From assembly GCA_009760885.1 (NCBI GenBank), contig CM019703.1, positions 8,630,459 through 8,694,458 of the forward strand: a stretch of 64,000 nucleotides of DNA, in the 5' to 3' direction. Each line of letters starts with the position of its first letter. The first letter of the stretch is position 1. Position numbers and translations under genes: made by a program. Positions 1-10,989 of the stretch are shown one piece after another. Under the pieces are notes generated by a model. The model did no database searches, was not told the origin of the DNA, and saw only the letters and a list, made by a program, of their open reading frames with translations. The stretch comes from Achatina immaculata. Lineage: Eukaryota; Mollusca; Gastropoda; Stylommatophora; Achatinidae.

Positions 1-37
1 AAACCAGTGCACTACCCATTCTGCTACTCCGGCCGCC
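1..37 (-). mobile_element. tRNA-derived SINE, 5' head only (cut by window edge)
   Basis: On the minus strand this stretch reads GGCCGGAGTAGCAGAATGGG, which contains a good RNA polymerase III A box (TAGCAGAATGGG). It resembles the heads of the SINEs near 30.5 and 48.0 kb. The B box and body would lie to the left of the window, so identity rests on the A box and the similarity alone. Confidence 0.4.
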
Positions 38-244
38 TATTTCAGACTAGCTTTAATTAAGTAGTGATCATCACCATAAACAGTCAAAATCTCCTTTCAG
101 GGTGGTACAGGTATACCGTAGCACCGACGAGAAGGATGGCGAACTGAAGGAGTAGCGGGGCGAGACAGCTCCCAGGCCTTCAGCCCGACGTGCGGCTGAT
201 CTGTCGCTGGGGTCGATTCCGCCATTGCTGCTCTCGGATATATA

Positions 245-572
245 CAGGCAGTTCCCGGGTTACGAACGAGTTCCGTTTCTAAGTTTGTCCGTTAAGTAGG
301 TTTTTTTTTTTGTTGTTGTTGATATTTTAAGTCGAACAATTAGGCTTTAAGTCGAAAAATTAGGTACGGTTCGTATCTAACGTAAGTTAATCAAATATTT
401 GTTTTAGCACGTAGTATATAGGGTATATTTCAATGCGTATATAAATGTAATAATAAACAATCATTGTTTTGATGCGCGCCGCAAAGTAGTGCCAGTTTGT
501 ATACAATAATAGGCTTTGTTCGTAACTAAGGGCTGTATGTAAGTCGGACATTCGTAACCCGGGGACTGTCTG
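245..572. mobile_element. Tigger/pogo-like MITE (328 bp)
   Basis: The ends are inverted repeats: CAGGCAGTTCCCGGGTTACG at the left and, on the other strand, CAGACAGTCCCCGGGTTACG at the right. TA dinucleotides flank both sides (243-244 and 573-574), the target duplication expected of the Tc1/mariner superfamily. Ends beginning CAG and reading on into 'GGGTTACGAA' are typical of Tigger-derived MITEs. The interior is AT-rich, with repeated 'aagtcgaa' subterminal motifs and no transposase. Confidence 0.8.
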
Positions 573-1192
573 TACACATCTCAAGAATACGAGTGAATGT
601 TCAGTGCATGCCTAACAGAAGTATTATCTCCAGGCAGCTATTATGAGAAACGGCTATAATCTCCACCCAGCCTGTGCTAGGGAACTTGTGCTCTTTGCAA
701 ATAACTTGAAACACTGCTCATTAGGCCGGGTGGGGAGTGGGCCGTGGTGCTTTTAACTGCTGGAGTATGTTCAAGCAGCAGGCCACCGGGCAAGCTCCAC
801 TACCATAAATAACACGTCGATCTCATTCCTCGCTGGCCATATTATAGCAGTGAGTTATCCTGTCTCTTATCATTTTTTTTTTTTTTTGGCAGGATCGGTC
901 ACTGACCAGCTCTGGTTCGCAGACTTTAATGTCTATTACTGTGTGTTTTTTTTTTTGTGTGTTCCTATTCAATGATCTTTGGTCCTTCCATTAAGTGGGT
1001 TATGGCGACTTCTGTCAAAATGAAGCACGTCATCACGCTGTCTGGTGCACGTATTTATCCAGTACCTTTCATCACCACCAGCCAGCAGGTAATCCACCCG
1101 GGCTTTCAAGTTCTCCCTGCCATACACACAGGATATCATTTTTTGTGTACTACAAACAGTAATACTTTAGCTTTCAGTGTGAATTATTACTA
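573..1192. other. No recognisable gene
   Basis: Unique-looking sequence between two Tigger-like elements. It holds T-rich runs at about 870-887 and 943-956. Short open frames here have no recognisable domain. Confidence 0.5.
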
Positions 1193-2114
1193 CAGTGGCA
1201 CCTCGGTATACGGTCATTAATCCGTTCCAGATCCTTGGACTTATACCAAACTGGACGTATCAAAATCTCCTTTCAGGATGGTACAGGTATACCGTAACGG
1301 GACGTATATTAAACTGGACGTATACCAAACGAACTTTTCCAATAAGAAATAAAGGGAAAATAATTAATCCATTCTTAGAAAAAAATCCTATTGTTATTAT
1401 TATTACACTGTTTAATACTAAAATACAAATGCAGTGAGTGAAATATATACTGTACACAAATGAAAATTTACCAAATTTATTGATCTCTTTTCTGTCTCTT
1501 TTCTTCTGTCAGGTCCCTACTTGGACACCTGGTTGAGGATCACCAGGTCTGTCCTTTATTAAAAAATCTGTCTCAACATGCTCTAGTGTCTCTGATCTTT
1601 GTTTGGTAATCGATCTCAGCCCCCCCCCCTTTCGCAGCGTTAGCCGATCTAATAGCCAACAATCGCAGATACAGCCGTTCTCGCCACACGCCATGCAACA
1701 GCCAAGTCCCGGCTACGCCTGCCATCTTCATACTTTTCAATAATCTCTCTCTCTTTTTTTTCCCCACCTCCTAACCATGTTCTTCATTGCTTGACTCTTC
1801 TCATTAACGTTCTTAAAACTCACGGTTAACGAATTTACAAAAAAATTTACCTTAAAAAGCACACAATCAGGTGAAAATTCCGAGTTATAGCGCGGGCTGT
1901 TTACTGAAATAGTAGCAACAGGCGCGCTGACGCTCACGGGGCAACCGTGGCATTGTCTCGACAGAGGTAAACAAGGATAGTGCGCGCAGTCGTGACTCAC
2001 TGAACTCCAGTCGTATTCCAAACAAATATCGTATATCAAACAATTTTCGGGTCCAAACACTACGTATACCAAGTTGGACTTATTTTAAAGCGGACGTATA
2101 CCGAGGTACCACTG
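1193..2114. mobile_element. Tigger/pogo-like non-autonomous element (922 bp)
   Basis: Terminal inverted repeats CAGTGGCACCTCGGTATACG (left) and CAGTGGTACCTCGGTATACG (right, opposite strand) match at 19 of 20 positions. TA flanks both ends (1191-1192 and 2115-2116). The subterminal part repeats short motifs such as 'ctggacgtatacc'. Short open frames inside show no transposase motifs, so it is either an internally deleted copy or one decayed beyond recognition. A C9 run lies at 1621-1629. Confidence 0.75.
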
Positions 2115-2295
2115 TATGTTTTATGTTAGTCGCATCGTACAATATGTACCGTCTAATTAAACAATGGAAAATGTTTGGAATAAACGCATGCCTCAAATAA
2201 ACGCCGGTCAGTACATCGTCTCTTTTTTTTCTCCTATGGAAAGATTTATGGTACTGGCTAATGCCGATGCTGCGGAACCGTAACTGGCATCTTGC

Positions 2296-2480
2296 TAATA
2301 AATGCCTGCCCTAAATAGACTCTGGCCACTAATAAACGCATGCCCTGAATAGACTCTGACCACTAATAAACGCATGCCCTGAATAAATTCCGGCCACTAA
2401 TAAACGCCTGCCCTGAATAGACTCCGGGCACTAATAAACGCATGCCCTAAATAGACTCCGGGCATAAACGCTGAATGACG
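2296..2480. repeat. 34-bp minisatellite, about 5 copies
   Basis: Units carry 'ctaataaacgcatgccctga' followed by 'atagactccggcca'. Related 'aataaacgc' motifs spread on both sides (2180-2520), so the array may have grown from the end of a transposon. No coding evidence. Confidence 0.8.
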
Positions 2481-2989
2481 ATAATTTTGTGAATAAACGC
2501 CGTTTATTCAAGGAAATACATCAGGTATTGGACTTTATCTGCCAGAAAATGACGGGGGGGGGGGGAGTGGGGGAAATGAAATAAAAACATCTGTACGCCG
2601 CAGTCGAAGCTGTCCATGTGTTACTGCGTCAAGAGTGTTGTAATGTCTAGTCAAAACTCCCTTCTCCGCACCAATGGTCGCTGGATACCGATGCCCATAA
2701 CAACTAACCAGATACGGCTCAAAACTAAAACAACGTGAACGCCAAGTGCGGCACATGTACAGGAAACAAGAAGGAAGCCACGCACAAGCAATCACGGTTT
2801 TGCTTTGTCTGTAAACTGAACTGTCACATACTTAAAAACAGATCTGTGATGGAGTCATGCTTGTATTAAGACATGCTAAGCAAAAAACAAATTAGCATTA
2901 ACGCACAAATAAAAACAAAACAAAACGTCTACAGATATCTCTTTACGTTTCCCCCACCGCAAACTCCACGCACTGTGGTATAAGGTGAG

Positions 2990-3722
2990 GCCAGCATATG
3001 CAACAAACCTCAACCTTAATGCAAACAAAACTAAACTGATGATATCTGACAAAACAAATAAGGCAACTGAAATATTATATATATATATCAATGAGGAAAA
3101 ATTGGAAGAGTAGAGAGTTTTGAATGTCCTGGACCATTACTAACTAATAATGGCGATACAATGAGGGATATCAAAAGGAGGACACCTATTGCTCTTCACA
3201 AAGAAAAATTTAAAAAAAAACAACTAAAGAAGCTGCGGAAAGGAACAGACAGAACTACAAAAATAAGATTTTAAAGGGCATGAAACCATGGCAACATATG
3301 CCTGGGAGACCTGGACACTTAACAAAACAGCCGAGAAACACATAAACGCCTTTAAATGTAAATGCTACAGAAATGTCCTTCAAATATCATGGACACGAAA
3401 AAGAACAAATATATCCATTGTACTAGAACATAATACTGAAGAAGGTTGGCTAGTAAGGAAGATTAAACAAAGAAAGCTTAAGTATTTTGGACACATTAAA
3501 CGTCATGAGAATTTAGAGAAGACCATCTTGGTCTTGGAAGGGTACATAATGGGAAAAAGAAAGAGAGAAAGACCAAGGCGAAGATGGTTGCAAGACATCG
3601 TTGATAATCTGCAAATGGGTGCATCAGCAGCAGGGCATCTTGCTTGCAACAGAGAGGCCTACAGGAGACCTGTTAGGGAGGCAAAGTTCCGCACAAGGGA
3701 CATGCAAATGACTGACTGACTG
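2990..3722 (+). pseudogene. LINE family A, decayed reverse transcriptase C-terminal part
   Basis: This is the 3' part of a non-LTR retrotransposon reverse transcriptase. The last 143 codons (3288-3719) are open and carry the usual post-RT signature: a 'WETWTLNK' segment, then 'KRTNISI', then 'RKLKYFGHIKRH', then the basic 'KRERPRRRWLQDI'. Upstream, 2990-3287 still shows an 'NLNANKTKLMIS'-like RT segment but has several stops and frame changes. The 3' end is (ACTG)n at 3707-3722. The same 3' end recurs at 19426 (+) and 35925 (-), which defines the family. The ATG at 3288 lies inside the domain and is not a true start. RTE-type placement is inference. Confidence 0.8.
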
Positions 3723-3999
3723 ATTGTTATTATGAGATTCTGAACAATGAGGGAACACATGATTCAATGTCGCCAACCTACACTGCAGACCACGATGATG
3801 ACGGTAAATGATAAGGATGATACACTGCTGGCGAGATTCTTCGGATGCCGCGCGTGGAGTGAAGCTCTTCCCGGTAAAGGAAGAAACTGCGGAAAAGAAG
3901 TAAGGGTTACTGTGTGATGCCGATGTGAAAAGGTGAAGGAAAGGATAAAGTGAAGTTTAATCGGTATGTCCAGTAGTATCGCTGCGAGAGCTACACATA

Positions 4000-4690
4000 C
4001 CACGGCGCCTCCGCTCTAGAGGTCGGTCATGCCCGATATACACCAACACTGGTGAAATATGCCTAAACCGGCTCACACCAGGGCTACGCAACGGTACCTC
4101 TGCTCTAGAGGTCGGTCACGTCCCAAACACACCCATACTGGGATAATATGCCTAAACCGGCTTAATCCAGGGGTGGAAGTCACTAGTGGCGAGGATTCGT
4201 CCTCCTGGACAAAAGCTCTATCCTGGTCACAACTAGGAAAGGTAGCGGCCACGACCACAAAATGCTGAAGTCGGAGACACTGGACCAGGGCAGCCTAGAT
4301 AGGCAACCACCTCTCACCCGGCGGGGATGTATGCGTATCCTAATCACGCTTAGGTTTTCCGGTGAGAAAGTCCAACTCTGGCCTGGGTGGGCTACCACCT
4401 CTCGCCCAGCGGGGATACACTGATATCCAAAACACATCAAGGTCTTCCAGTGAGAAAGTCCAACTAGACTAAACTTGTGCAACGAAAACCACGGTGTCAC
4501 GCAATCCCGCTTCTGAGACCCACCAAGAATACAGGCTCAACCCCCGCGATACTCTGAACCTCTTGTGGTCCTCTCAGGGATCTCGTGTGGTCCCTTCGGG
4601 GACCGCAGGACTTAACGAGGACCACAGGCGTAAATTCAGTCGGATCACAGGACGGTCTTGGTGGTAGAAGCGAACGAAGAAGAAGATAAA
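4000..4690 (+). mobile_element. Short non-autonomous retroelement sharing ends with the LINE at 19.6-24.1 kb
   Basis: The right end reads 'gcgaacgaagaagaag' (4669-4684), which is also how the full-length LINE ends at 24107. Inside, 'tgctgaagtcggag' (4263-4276) also occurs in the 5' leader of that LINE at 20172. Two internal tandem pairs are visible: about 4007-4080 with 4092-4160 ('ctctagaggtcggtca'), and 4302-4377 with 4388-4465 ('gagaaagtccaact'). No protein is encoded. The left boundary is not certain. It is best read as a SINE-like or deletion derivative carried by the LINE. Confidence 0.55.
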
Positions 4691-4812
4691 GGATTATGGC
4701 GATGATAGTGGTTATGACGATGGTGATGATGACGACAATAATGATAATGACGACGATAACTATGATGATGATGATGACGACGACGACGCAGGCGATAACG
4801 ACGATGATTGCA
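4690..4812. repeat. GAT/GAC-rich simple repeat
   Basis: An imperfect trinucleotide run of 'gatgat', 'gacgac' and 'gataac' follows directly on the retroelement's GAA tail. It could be a decayed tail or an independent microsatellite. Confidence 0.7.
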
Positions 4813-5424
4813 CATATGTATTTATGCTATCTGAAGAGAACTGGAACGCACTGAATTACCTTTTCACTTAACAACAACAACAAGAACAAGAAAACCCCGA
4901 AGTAAACAAAACAAAAAAACGCAGTAACTTGAGCAGACTCTGAATGGAAGGGGGGGGGGATGCGCAGATTGAAAGCTACGAGATCACTTATGTAGACCAG
5001 AAGAATGAAGTGGAAATTTACGGGTCACCGTAAGCAAAAGATGACTAGCGTGTACAGGGGATGATCAGGACCTACAAAGGAAAACACCAAAAGAAAACAG
5101 TGCTTCGGACAACTTAACGATGAACACAAGAGAAAGTCCGGTTTAGGGGGGGGGGGGGGAAGGAGGGGGTGACACGATGTTTGTTGGTGACCTATGCTCC
5201 CCAAGAACTTACACCAGGATTTTGATCCTGAAGACAGACCACTCAGGAGTACAAAGAAAAGGGTGTGTTTGTTGTGTGTGTGTGTGTGTGTTTTTTTTAA
5301 CCCGGATGTGGTAACAGATTCATGAAAAACAAGATCAGGGGTGGTAATGATTAATCTTAATCAGGTAATGAATACAGCAAGGATGGATGCAGCACGGCCA
5401 TGATGATTTGTAAAATTTTTATCA
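4813..5424. other. No recognisable gene; G-runs and (GT)n
   Basis: There is a G9 run near 4951 and a longer G run at about 5147-5159, followed by a (GT)n stretch at about 5273-5290. No domain-bearing frame was seen. Confidence 0.5.
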
Positions 5425-5845
5425 TGCGCAGTAAAACATATGTCATGAGCAGTAAAACTTATTTCATAAGCAGTAAAACTTATACAATGAGCAATAAAAC
5501 TTATATAATGAGCAGTAAAATTTATTTCATGAGCAGTAAAACTTCTATAATGAGCAGTAAAACATATAATGAGCAGTAAAGCTTATATAATGAGCAGTAA
5601 AACTTATATAATGAGCAGTAAAACTTATTTCATAAGCAGTAAAACTTATGTCATGAGCATTAAAACTTATTTCCTGAGCAGTAAAACTTATATAATGAGC
5701 AGTAAAACTTATTTCATGAGCAGTAAAACTTATTTCATGAGCAGTAAAACTTATTTCATGGGCAGTAAAACTTATATCATGGGCAGTAAAACTTATATCA
5801 TGGGCAGTAAAACTTATATCATGGGCAGTAAAGCTTATTTCATGA
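5425..5845. repeat. 21-bp minisatellite, about 20 copies
   Basis: The unit is 'agcagtaaaacttatatcat' plus one base. Because 21 is divisible by three, the array stays open in frame and gives a repetitive M-S-S-K-T-Y-I peptide. That peptide is a product of the period and is not evidence for a gene. The array passes directly into the 33-bp array at about 5846, and the two units share the motif 'gc(a)gt(t)aaaac'. Confidence 0.9.
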
Positions 5846-6995
5846 GTTCTGCATTAAAACCGTCGGTAAGGACCTCACGTTCTGCGTTAAAACCGTCGGA
5901 ATGGACTGCAAATTCAGCGTTAAACCCGCCGGTAAGGACTGAATGTTTTGCGTTAAAATCGTAGGTAATGACTGTAAGTTCTGCGTTAAAACCGTCGGTA
6001 AGGACTGCAAGTTCTGGGTTAAAACCGTCGGTAAGGACTGTAAGTTCTGCGTTAAAACCGTCGGTAAGGACTGCAAGTTCTGCGTCAAAGCCGTCGGTAA
6101 GGACTGCAAGTTCTGTGTTAAAACCAAGTTCTGCATTAAAAGCGTTGGCAAGGACTGTATGTTTTGCTTTACAACTATCGGTAAGGACCGAAAGTTCTGC
6201 GTTAAAACCGTCAGTAAGGACCGCAGGTTTTGCATTCAAACCGTCGGTAAGGACTGCAAGTTCTGCGTCAAAGCCGTCGGTAAGGACTGCAAGTTCTGTG
6301 TTAAAACCAAGTTCTGCATTAAAAGCGTTGGCAAGGACTGTATGTTTTGCTTTACAACTATCGGTAAGGACCGAAAGTTCTGCGTTAAAACCGTCAGTAA
6401 GGACCGCGGGTTTTGCGTTAAAACCGTCGGTAAGGACTGCAAGTTCTGCGTCAAAGCCGTCGGTAAGGACTGCGAGTTCTGCGTTAAAACCAAGTTCTGC
6501 ATTTAAAGCGTTGGCAAGGACTGTATTTTTGCTTTACAACTATCGGTAAGGACCGAAAGTTCTGCGTTAAAACCGTCAGTAAGGACCGCAGGTTTTGCGT
6601 TAAAACCGTCGGTAAGGACTGCAAGTTCTGCGTCAAAGCCGTCGGTAAGGACTGCGAGTTCTGCGTTAAAACCAAGTTCTGCATTAAAAGCGTTGGCAAG
6701 GACTGTATGTTTTGCTTTACAACTATCGGTAAGGACCGAAAGTTCTGCGTTAAAACCGTCAGTAAGGACCGCAGGTTTTGCGTTAAAACCGTCGGTAAGG
6801 ACTGCAAGTTCTGCGTCAAAGCCGTCGGTAAGGACTGCATGTTCTGCGTTAAAACCGTCGGTAAGGACTGCATGTTCTGCGTTAAAACCGTCGCGCGTTA
6901 AAACCGTCGGTAAGGACTGCACGTTCTGCGTTAAAACCGTCGGTAAGGACTGCATGTTCTGCGTTAAAACCGTCGGTAAGGACCGCAAGTTTTGC
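5846..6995. repeat. 33-bp satellite with a 182-bp higher-order repeat
   Basis: The basic unit contains 'ttaaaaccgtcggtaaggac' followed by 'tgcaagttctgcg'. A variant junction ('aaaaccaagttctgcattaa') recurs at 6121, 6303, 6486 and 6668, giving a higher-order period of 182-183 bp repeated about four times. The period of three codons keeps several frames open on both strands for up to about 190 codons. The resulting Cys/Lys-rich and Asn/Ala-rich peptides have no recognisable domain, so no gene is called. Confidence 0.9.
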
Positions 6996-7620
6996 ATTAA
7001 GTTCTTTCAACTTCCACAAAACAAAAGATTACGTGGAAGACATAACACTATGATCAGGGCTGCTAGTTAGGCTCAGTTGACGCATGGGACTAGGGCGTTA
7101 AAAATGCCTGCGATTGGGTTTTTGTTTAACGCAGTGCCTGGTGTCTCGCTGTTATTTATGTTACAGAAAACTGTTATTAAACAAAGCGGAATAATTTAAT
7201 ATGTACAGGCAAGAGACCCTTAAAACTGTTTTATATCAGAGAGCAACACTGAGCTATTTCCGCTTTACAGAACAATACTGATGTGCTTCAAAGAAGTATA
7301 TAAAATTTCGATTAATACGCAGTTAACTTTGATTATAAGATTTTAATGGTGCAATTAATCGGGATTAAATGTTTTAATCGAAAACAGTCCTCTCATCATG
7401 ACGTATAATTTTGTTTTTTAAAAGCGGCAGTTCTGGGCACTAAGAGAAGGTAAGTCGTAATCCAGTCATAAATGCAGCACGATTGTCCACTACCACGTAA
7501 CAAGCATGCGTCATCTTAAATGTAAGAGAGTGAGTGAGAGAGAGAGAGAGAAAGAGGTAGAGAGAGAGAGGGGGCAGAGAAGAGTAGACAACGACGGATC
7601 CAAATCCTGATAAAGAAGAC
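6996..7620. other. No recognisable gene; (GA)n tract
   Basis: AT-rich sequence with a (GA)n and purine-rich stretch at about 7527-7583. No domain-bearing frame. Confidence 0.5.
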
Positions 7621-8045
7621 TAGGCATATATCAAAGGAGTGACATAAATGCGGTATTTAAGGAGTGACGTAACGAAGAAGTGATACGAAATACTGTACTA
7701 AAGGAGTGACATATCGAAGAAGTGACACAAAATGCCTTATTGAAGAAGTGACATAATGAATGAGTGACATAATGAAGAAGTGACACAAAATATCGCACTA
7801 AATGAGTGACGTTAATACCGAAATGAAGGAGTGATATAACGAAAAAGTGATATAAATACCGTAAGGAAGGAATGAAAAAAGTGGAAATAATGAAGGAATG
7901 ACATAAATGTCGTACTGAAGGACTGATTTACGTACGAGTGACACAAATACCACACTGAAGGAGTGACATAACGAAGAAGTGACATAAATACCATACTGAA
8001 GGACTGCCGTAAACTCCGTACGGAATGAGTGGTATAAATAAGGCA
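7621..8045. repeat. Irregular minisatellite, 'gagtgacataa' units
   Basis: Repeated 'gaaggagtgacataa' and 'gaagaagtgacataaatacc' pairs form a diverged array with a composite unit of about 41 bp. Copies vary in length, indicating an old array. Confidence 0.8.
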
Positions 8046-8566
8046 TGACAGTTATAAAAGTTAATTTTTTTTAAAACAACATATTTCAAATTAGAATACT
8101 GAAAGAAGTAACAGTCAAATTCTTTGGACGTTTCAGATCAGCTGGATTCTGACGCTATGGACCACTCGCCTCACGACAGATTGGAAAGCACAGAGTATTG
8201 GGATGCCAGCACTAAGATGTTGTCCAACTCCTCGGACGCTGGTGTAGGTAGCTGCGTCCCTTTGAATATCAGCTTGTCTTGACCAATCTGGGATTTTGCG
8301 AAGCGATTCTCATCCATTACAGGCTAGAAAATTTATCAGATATACTCACAGGCTCCACTGCCGCGGAGGCATATGATGTCGGCTTGTCAGCGTAATGGCC
8401 GTGGTACTGTATCAGTCGAAATCGATCCTCCTCATTTCCCATAAACGTGACACTTCTCTGAAAAGAACCGCTAGCATCTCTGCAAGTTCATAACACAGGC
8501 TGCCTACGTGGCCATCTTCACGACGCCAAGCATTCTCTGGTGTACTCAAGCAGATTAAATGAGCTA
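8046..8566. other. No recognisable gene
   Basis: Unique-looking sequence between two arrays; no domain, RNA gene or transposon end recognised. Confidence 0.5.
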
Positions 8567-8705
8567 TGTTTGTAATCATCTGATCTGAAGAGTCGTGTTT
8601 GTAATCATCTAATCTGCAGAGTTTTGTTTATAACCACCTAACCGGTAGAGCCATGTTTACAATCATCTAATCTGTAGGGTTATGTTTGTAATCATCTAAT
8701 TTATA
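8567..8705. repeat. 29-bp minisatellite, about 5 copies
   Basis: Units contain 'tgtttgtaatcatctaatct' with a variable 'gyagagt' segment. Copies are moderately diverged. Confidence 0.8.
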
Positions 8706-8749
8706 AATAAACACAAGATGTGTCACTCCTCTTAGTTACAACAATATTC

Positions 8750-8751
<2 letters not shown>

Positions 8752-8789
<38 letters not shown>

Positions 8790-8857
8790 CCAATTCTTTA
8801 CCCTTTAACAATAAAGATCATTCATTCATTCATTCTCTCTCTCTCTCTCTCTCTCTG
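8752..8857. repeat. (CT)n microsatellites flanking a family H repeat end
   Basis: (CT)n runs at about 8754-8786 and 8835-8857 enclose 'gtgcccaattctttaccctt' followed by 'taacaataaagatc' and an (ATTC)n tail at 8820-8836. The same module, called family H here, recurs at 10318 (-), 37545 (+) and 39175 (+). Confidence 0.7.
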
Positions 8858-9076
8858 AACCTTTAGTGCCCAAGACACATGAGGCCCCCGTAAGAGTTTT
8901 CCATAAACGCCTATCCTTTGCCTTTTTTTCCGCTCTTGCCCAGGTGAACCCTCTATTGCTCCCCATCCTCTCTGTTGTTCTTCTCCATGCCTCCTCTGGT
9001 CTCCCCTTACTCCTGTTCCCCCGTGGTGTCCATCTCAGTGCTATTTTTTTTTTGGTAGTGAGTCGTCAGTCATAAG
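8857..9076 (-). pseudogene. LINE family E, C-terminal reverse-transcriptase end
   Basis: On the minus strand this encodes decayed remains of the same C-terminal segment as the clearer copy at 32788-33000: a TP(R/Q)GNR-type segment, then a 'RPK-TWRR' motif, then 'KAKD+HLW+TL'. Sequence identity to that copy is obvious over about 210 bp. The minus-strand 3' end runs into an (AG)n tail (the (CT)n at 8835-8857), as in the 33.0 kb copy. Frame is interrupted by a T-run near 9050 and other changes. Confidence 0.7.
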
Positions 9077-9313
9077 GAGCACGTGTCCCCAACGCCAATG
9101 TCTTTTTCCTCAATAACATTCGTGTCAGCTCCACTGAAACTCATTCCCTGATGTGTCACTCTCTCGACATGTCACTCCTCTGAACCGCTCCCACAACGTT
9201 CAGTTGTGGTTATCATTCATGGCTGAACACGACCAATGGGGTCCCTGCATCTCAACATTAACAGGTCACCTCTCTTATACTATTACATCTGAAAATAGAA
9301 GAAAAACGTTGAC

Positions 9314-9366
<53 letters not shown>

Positions 9367-9469
9367 CTGATGTAAGTATATATTTTAGGAGACTTCTGAT
9401 CAAGGGCAATAACCAATAAATTAAATCATACGGACACAGCTTTAACGAATGGAACTTGCTTTGCAATAG
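9077..9469. other. No recognisable gene; (GA)n tract at 9316-9361
   Basis: Unique-looking sequence containing a clean (GA)n microsatellite of about 46 bp. An 88-codon frame that crosses the microsatellite is judged spurious. Confidence 0.55.
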
Positions 9470-9686
9470 CAGTGGTTCTCAATTCTTTCAAACCCAGGGA
9501 CCATTTTTTCAACCACAAGTAAATTTCGGGTCTCCATTTTATACGTAATATCATAATGCTATAAATCTTAAACTGTTTTTATTCAACAGATGGCACCTAA
9601 TACCAAACTGATGATGTATCCGCGGACCGCTTGATAATGCCGCTGCGGGACATTTGTCAACCGCGGACCACTGATTGGAAATCACG
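9470..9686. mobile_element. hAT-like MITE relic
   Basis: The left end, CAGTGGTTCTCAATTC, and the GC-rich 'ccgcggacc' blocks near the right end fit the common hAT MITE pattern. The right inverted repeat is decayed and no 8-bp target duplication was found, so boundaries are approximate. Confidence 0.45.
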
Positions 9687-9840
9687 GATCTTAAACGGTT
9701 CTACACAAGAACTGCACAAACAAAAAAGTGGTCCAATATGTCGAAGGAATAAACTCAAGAAATAGGCTTTGAACGCGTACGAAGAAGATGAATACTAGCA
9801 TCTTTGGAAATCACAATACAGAGGAAAGCTAAGCGGTTGT

Positions 9841-9872
<32 letters not shown>

Positions 9873-10300
9873 CACAAAGAAAATATAATGCTCCCGGGAG
9901 TAAGAAAAAGGGAAACAGAGCAAAGGAAGAAATAGAAGAAAAAGAAAAAAAAAACAGGAAAATCGACAGAAGGGCGAAAAAGGGGGGGGGGGGTGGTGAC
10001 GCGATATTGGAAATGAAATATGATTGGAAAACAAAATATATGAGAATACGAAGAGCATGAGAGGTAAAGAACTTGAAAGGTAAAGAATATGAAAGGTAAA
10101 GAATATGAAAGGCAAAGAACAACGATGAATGAAACATACAACAACAACAACAACAACCAACAACAACAACAACAACAACAACAACACAAGATGAAGAAAG
10201 GATACGGTTAACAAACTTGGAAATCTTGCAGCAGTTAATGATCAGCTCTTTCTTTCTCTTTCTGTGTGTGTGTGTTTATTTATATGTGTGTAAGACAGAC

Positions 10301-10317
<17 letters not shown>
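9687..10317. repeat. Simple repeats: (TAA)n, poly-G and (ACA)n
   Basis: (TAA)n at about 9842-9871, a G10 run at about 9981-9990, three copies of 'aaagaatatgaaaggt' around 10065-10115, and (ACA)n at about 10138-10190. Minus-strand frames rich in Phe, Leu and Ser arise from this low-complexity sequence. Confidence 0.7.
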
Positions 10318-10334
<17 letters not shown>

Positions 10335-10410
10335 AATAAATGAATGAATAATCTTTACTTTTAAAGGGTAAATATTTGGGCACGCAGGCCCGTCTTACAT
10401 TCTGCTCTTC
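10318..10410 (-). repeat. Family H repeat end with (GAAT)n tail
   Basis: The minus strand reads 'gcgtgcccaaatatttaccc' followed by 'tttaaaagtaaagatt' and (ATTC)n. It matches the modules at 8785, 37545 and 39175. The AATAAAGAT-like motif and terminal microsatellite suggest the 3' end of a retroelement. Confidence 0.6.
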
Positions 10411-10826
10411 ATCACTCCATCTTTCATTCTTCCCACACACTCCATTTAATACAAATATACAAATTAAATTAGGGAAAAACATATCAAAAGAGTGTAAGAT
10501 TAAACTATTACATTCAAAGTAAAAGAGAAGAAGTAATTAACCTAATAAAATAGCTCTCATACACACATACAAGCACACACAGACATATACATAAATAAAA
10601 ATACATTGTAAATACAGATCTTCTAAAATATGTTTTTTAACAAACATTAAAATGATTTCTAACAATATCTAACATGTTACTTTTCGAACTATGTCATCTT
10701 AGTACTTGATTGTTGGCGAGTCATGGGTTGAGAGAGTGCTGGTTATTCTATGGAGGCATATAATTGCAAGCAAGTAAATAATGAAACAGGCTTGAGTTAA
10801 AGGATGAAGTTAAATATTGAGTTAAA

Positions 10827-10827
<1 letters not shown>
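10411..10827. other. No recognisable gene
   Basis: AT-rich sequence without recognised domains or repeats, apart from 'acaca' runs near 10560. Confidence 0.5.
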
Positions 10828-10881
<54 letters not shown>

Positions 10882-10989
10882 CTGATCATTAACTGCTGCA
10901 AGATTTCCAAGTTTGTAATCATAATCACAAGAGAGATAGAGAGAGAGAGAGAGAAGGGGGGGGGAGAGAGAGAGAGAGAGAGAGAGAGA
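10828..10989. repeat. (GA)n microsatellites
   Basis: Two long (GA)n tracts at about 10829-10876 and 10932-10990, separated by about 55 bp, with a G8 run at 10957-10964. Confidence 0.9.

Noticed and set aside
5569..7070. Cys/Lys-rich and Asn-Gln-rich repeat proteins on both strands
   Set aside because: All are explained by 21- and 33-bp periods. There is no signal, no domain, and equally long frames on both strands.
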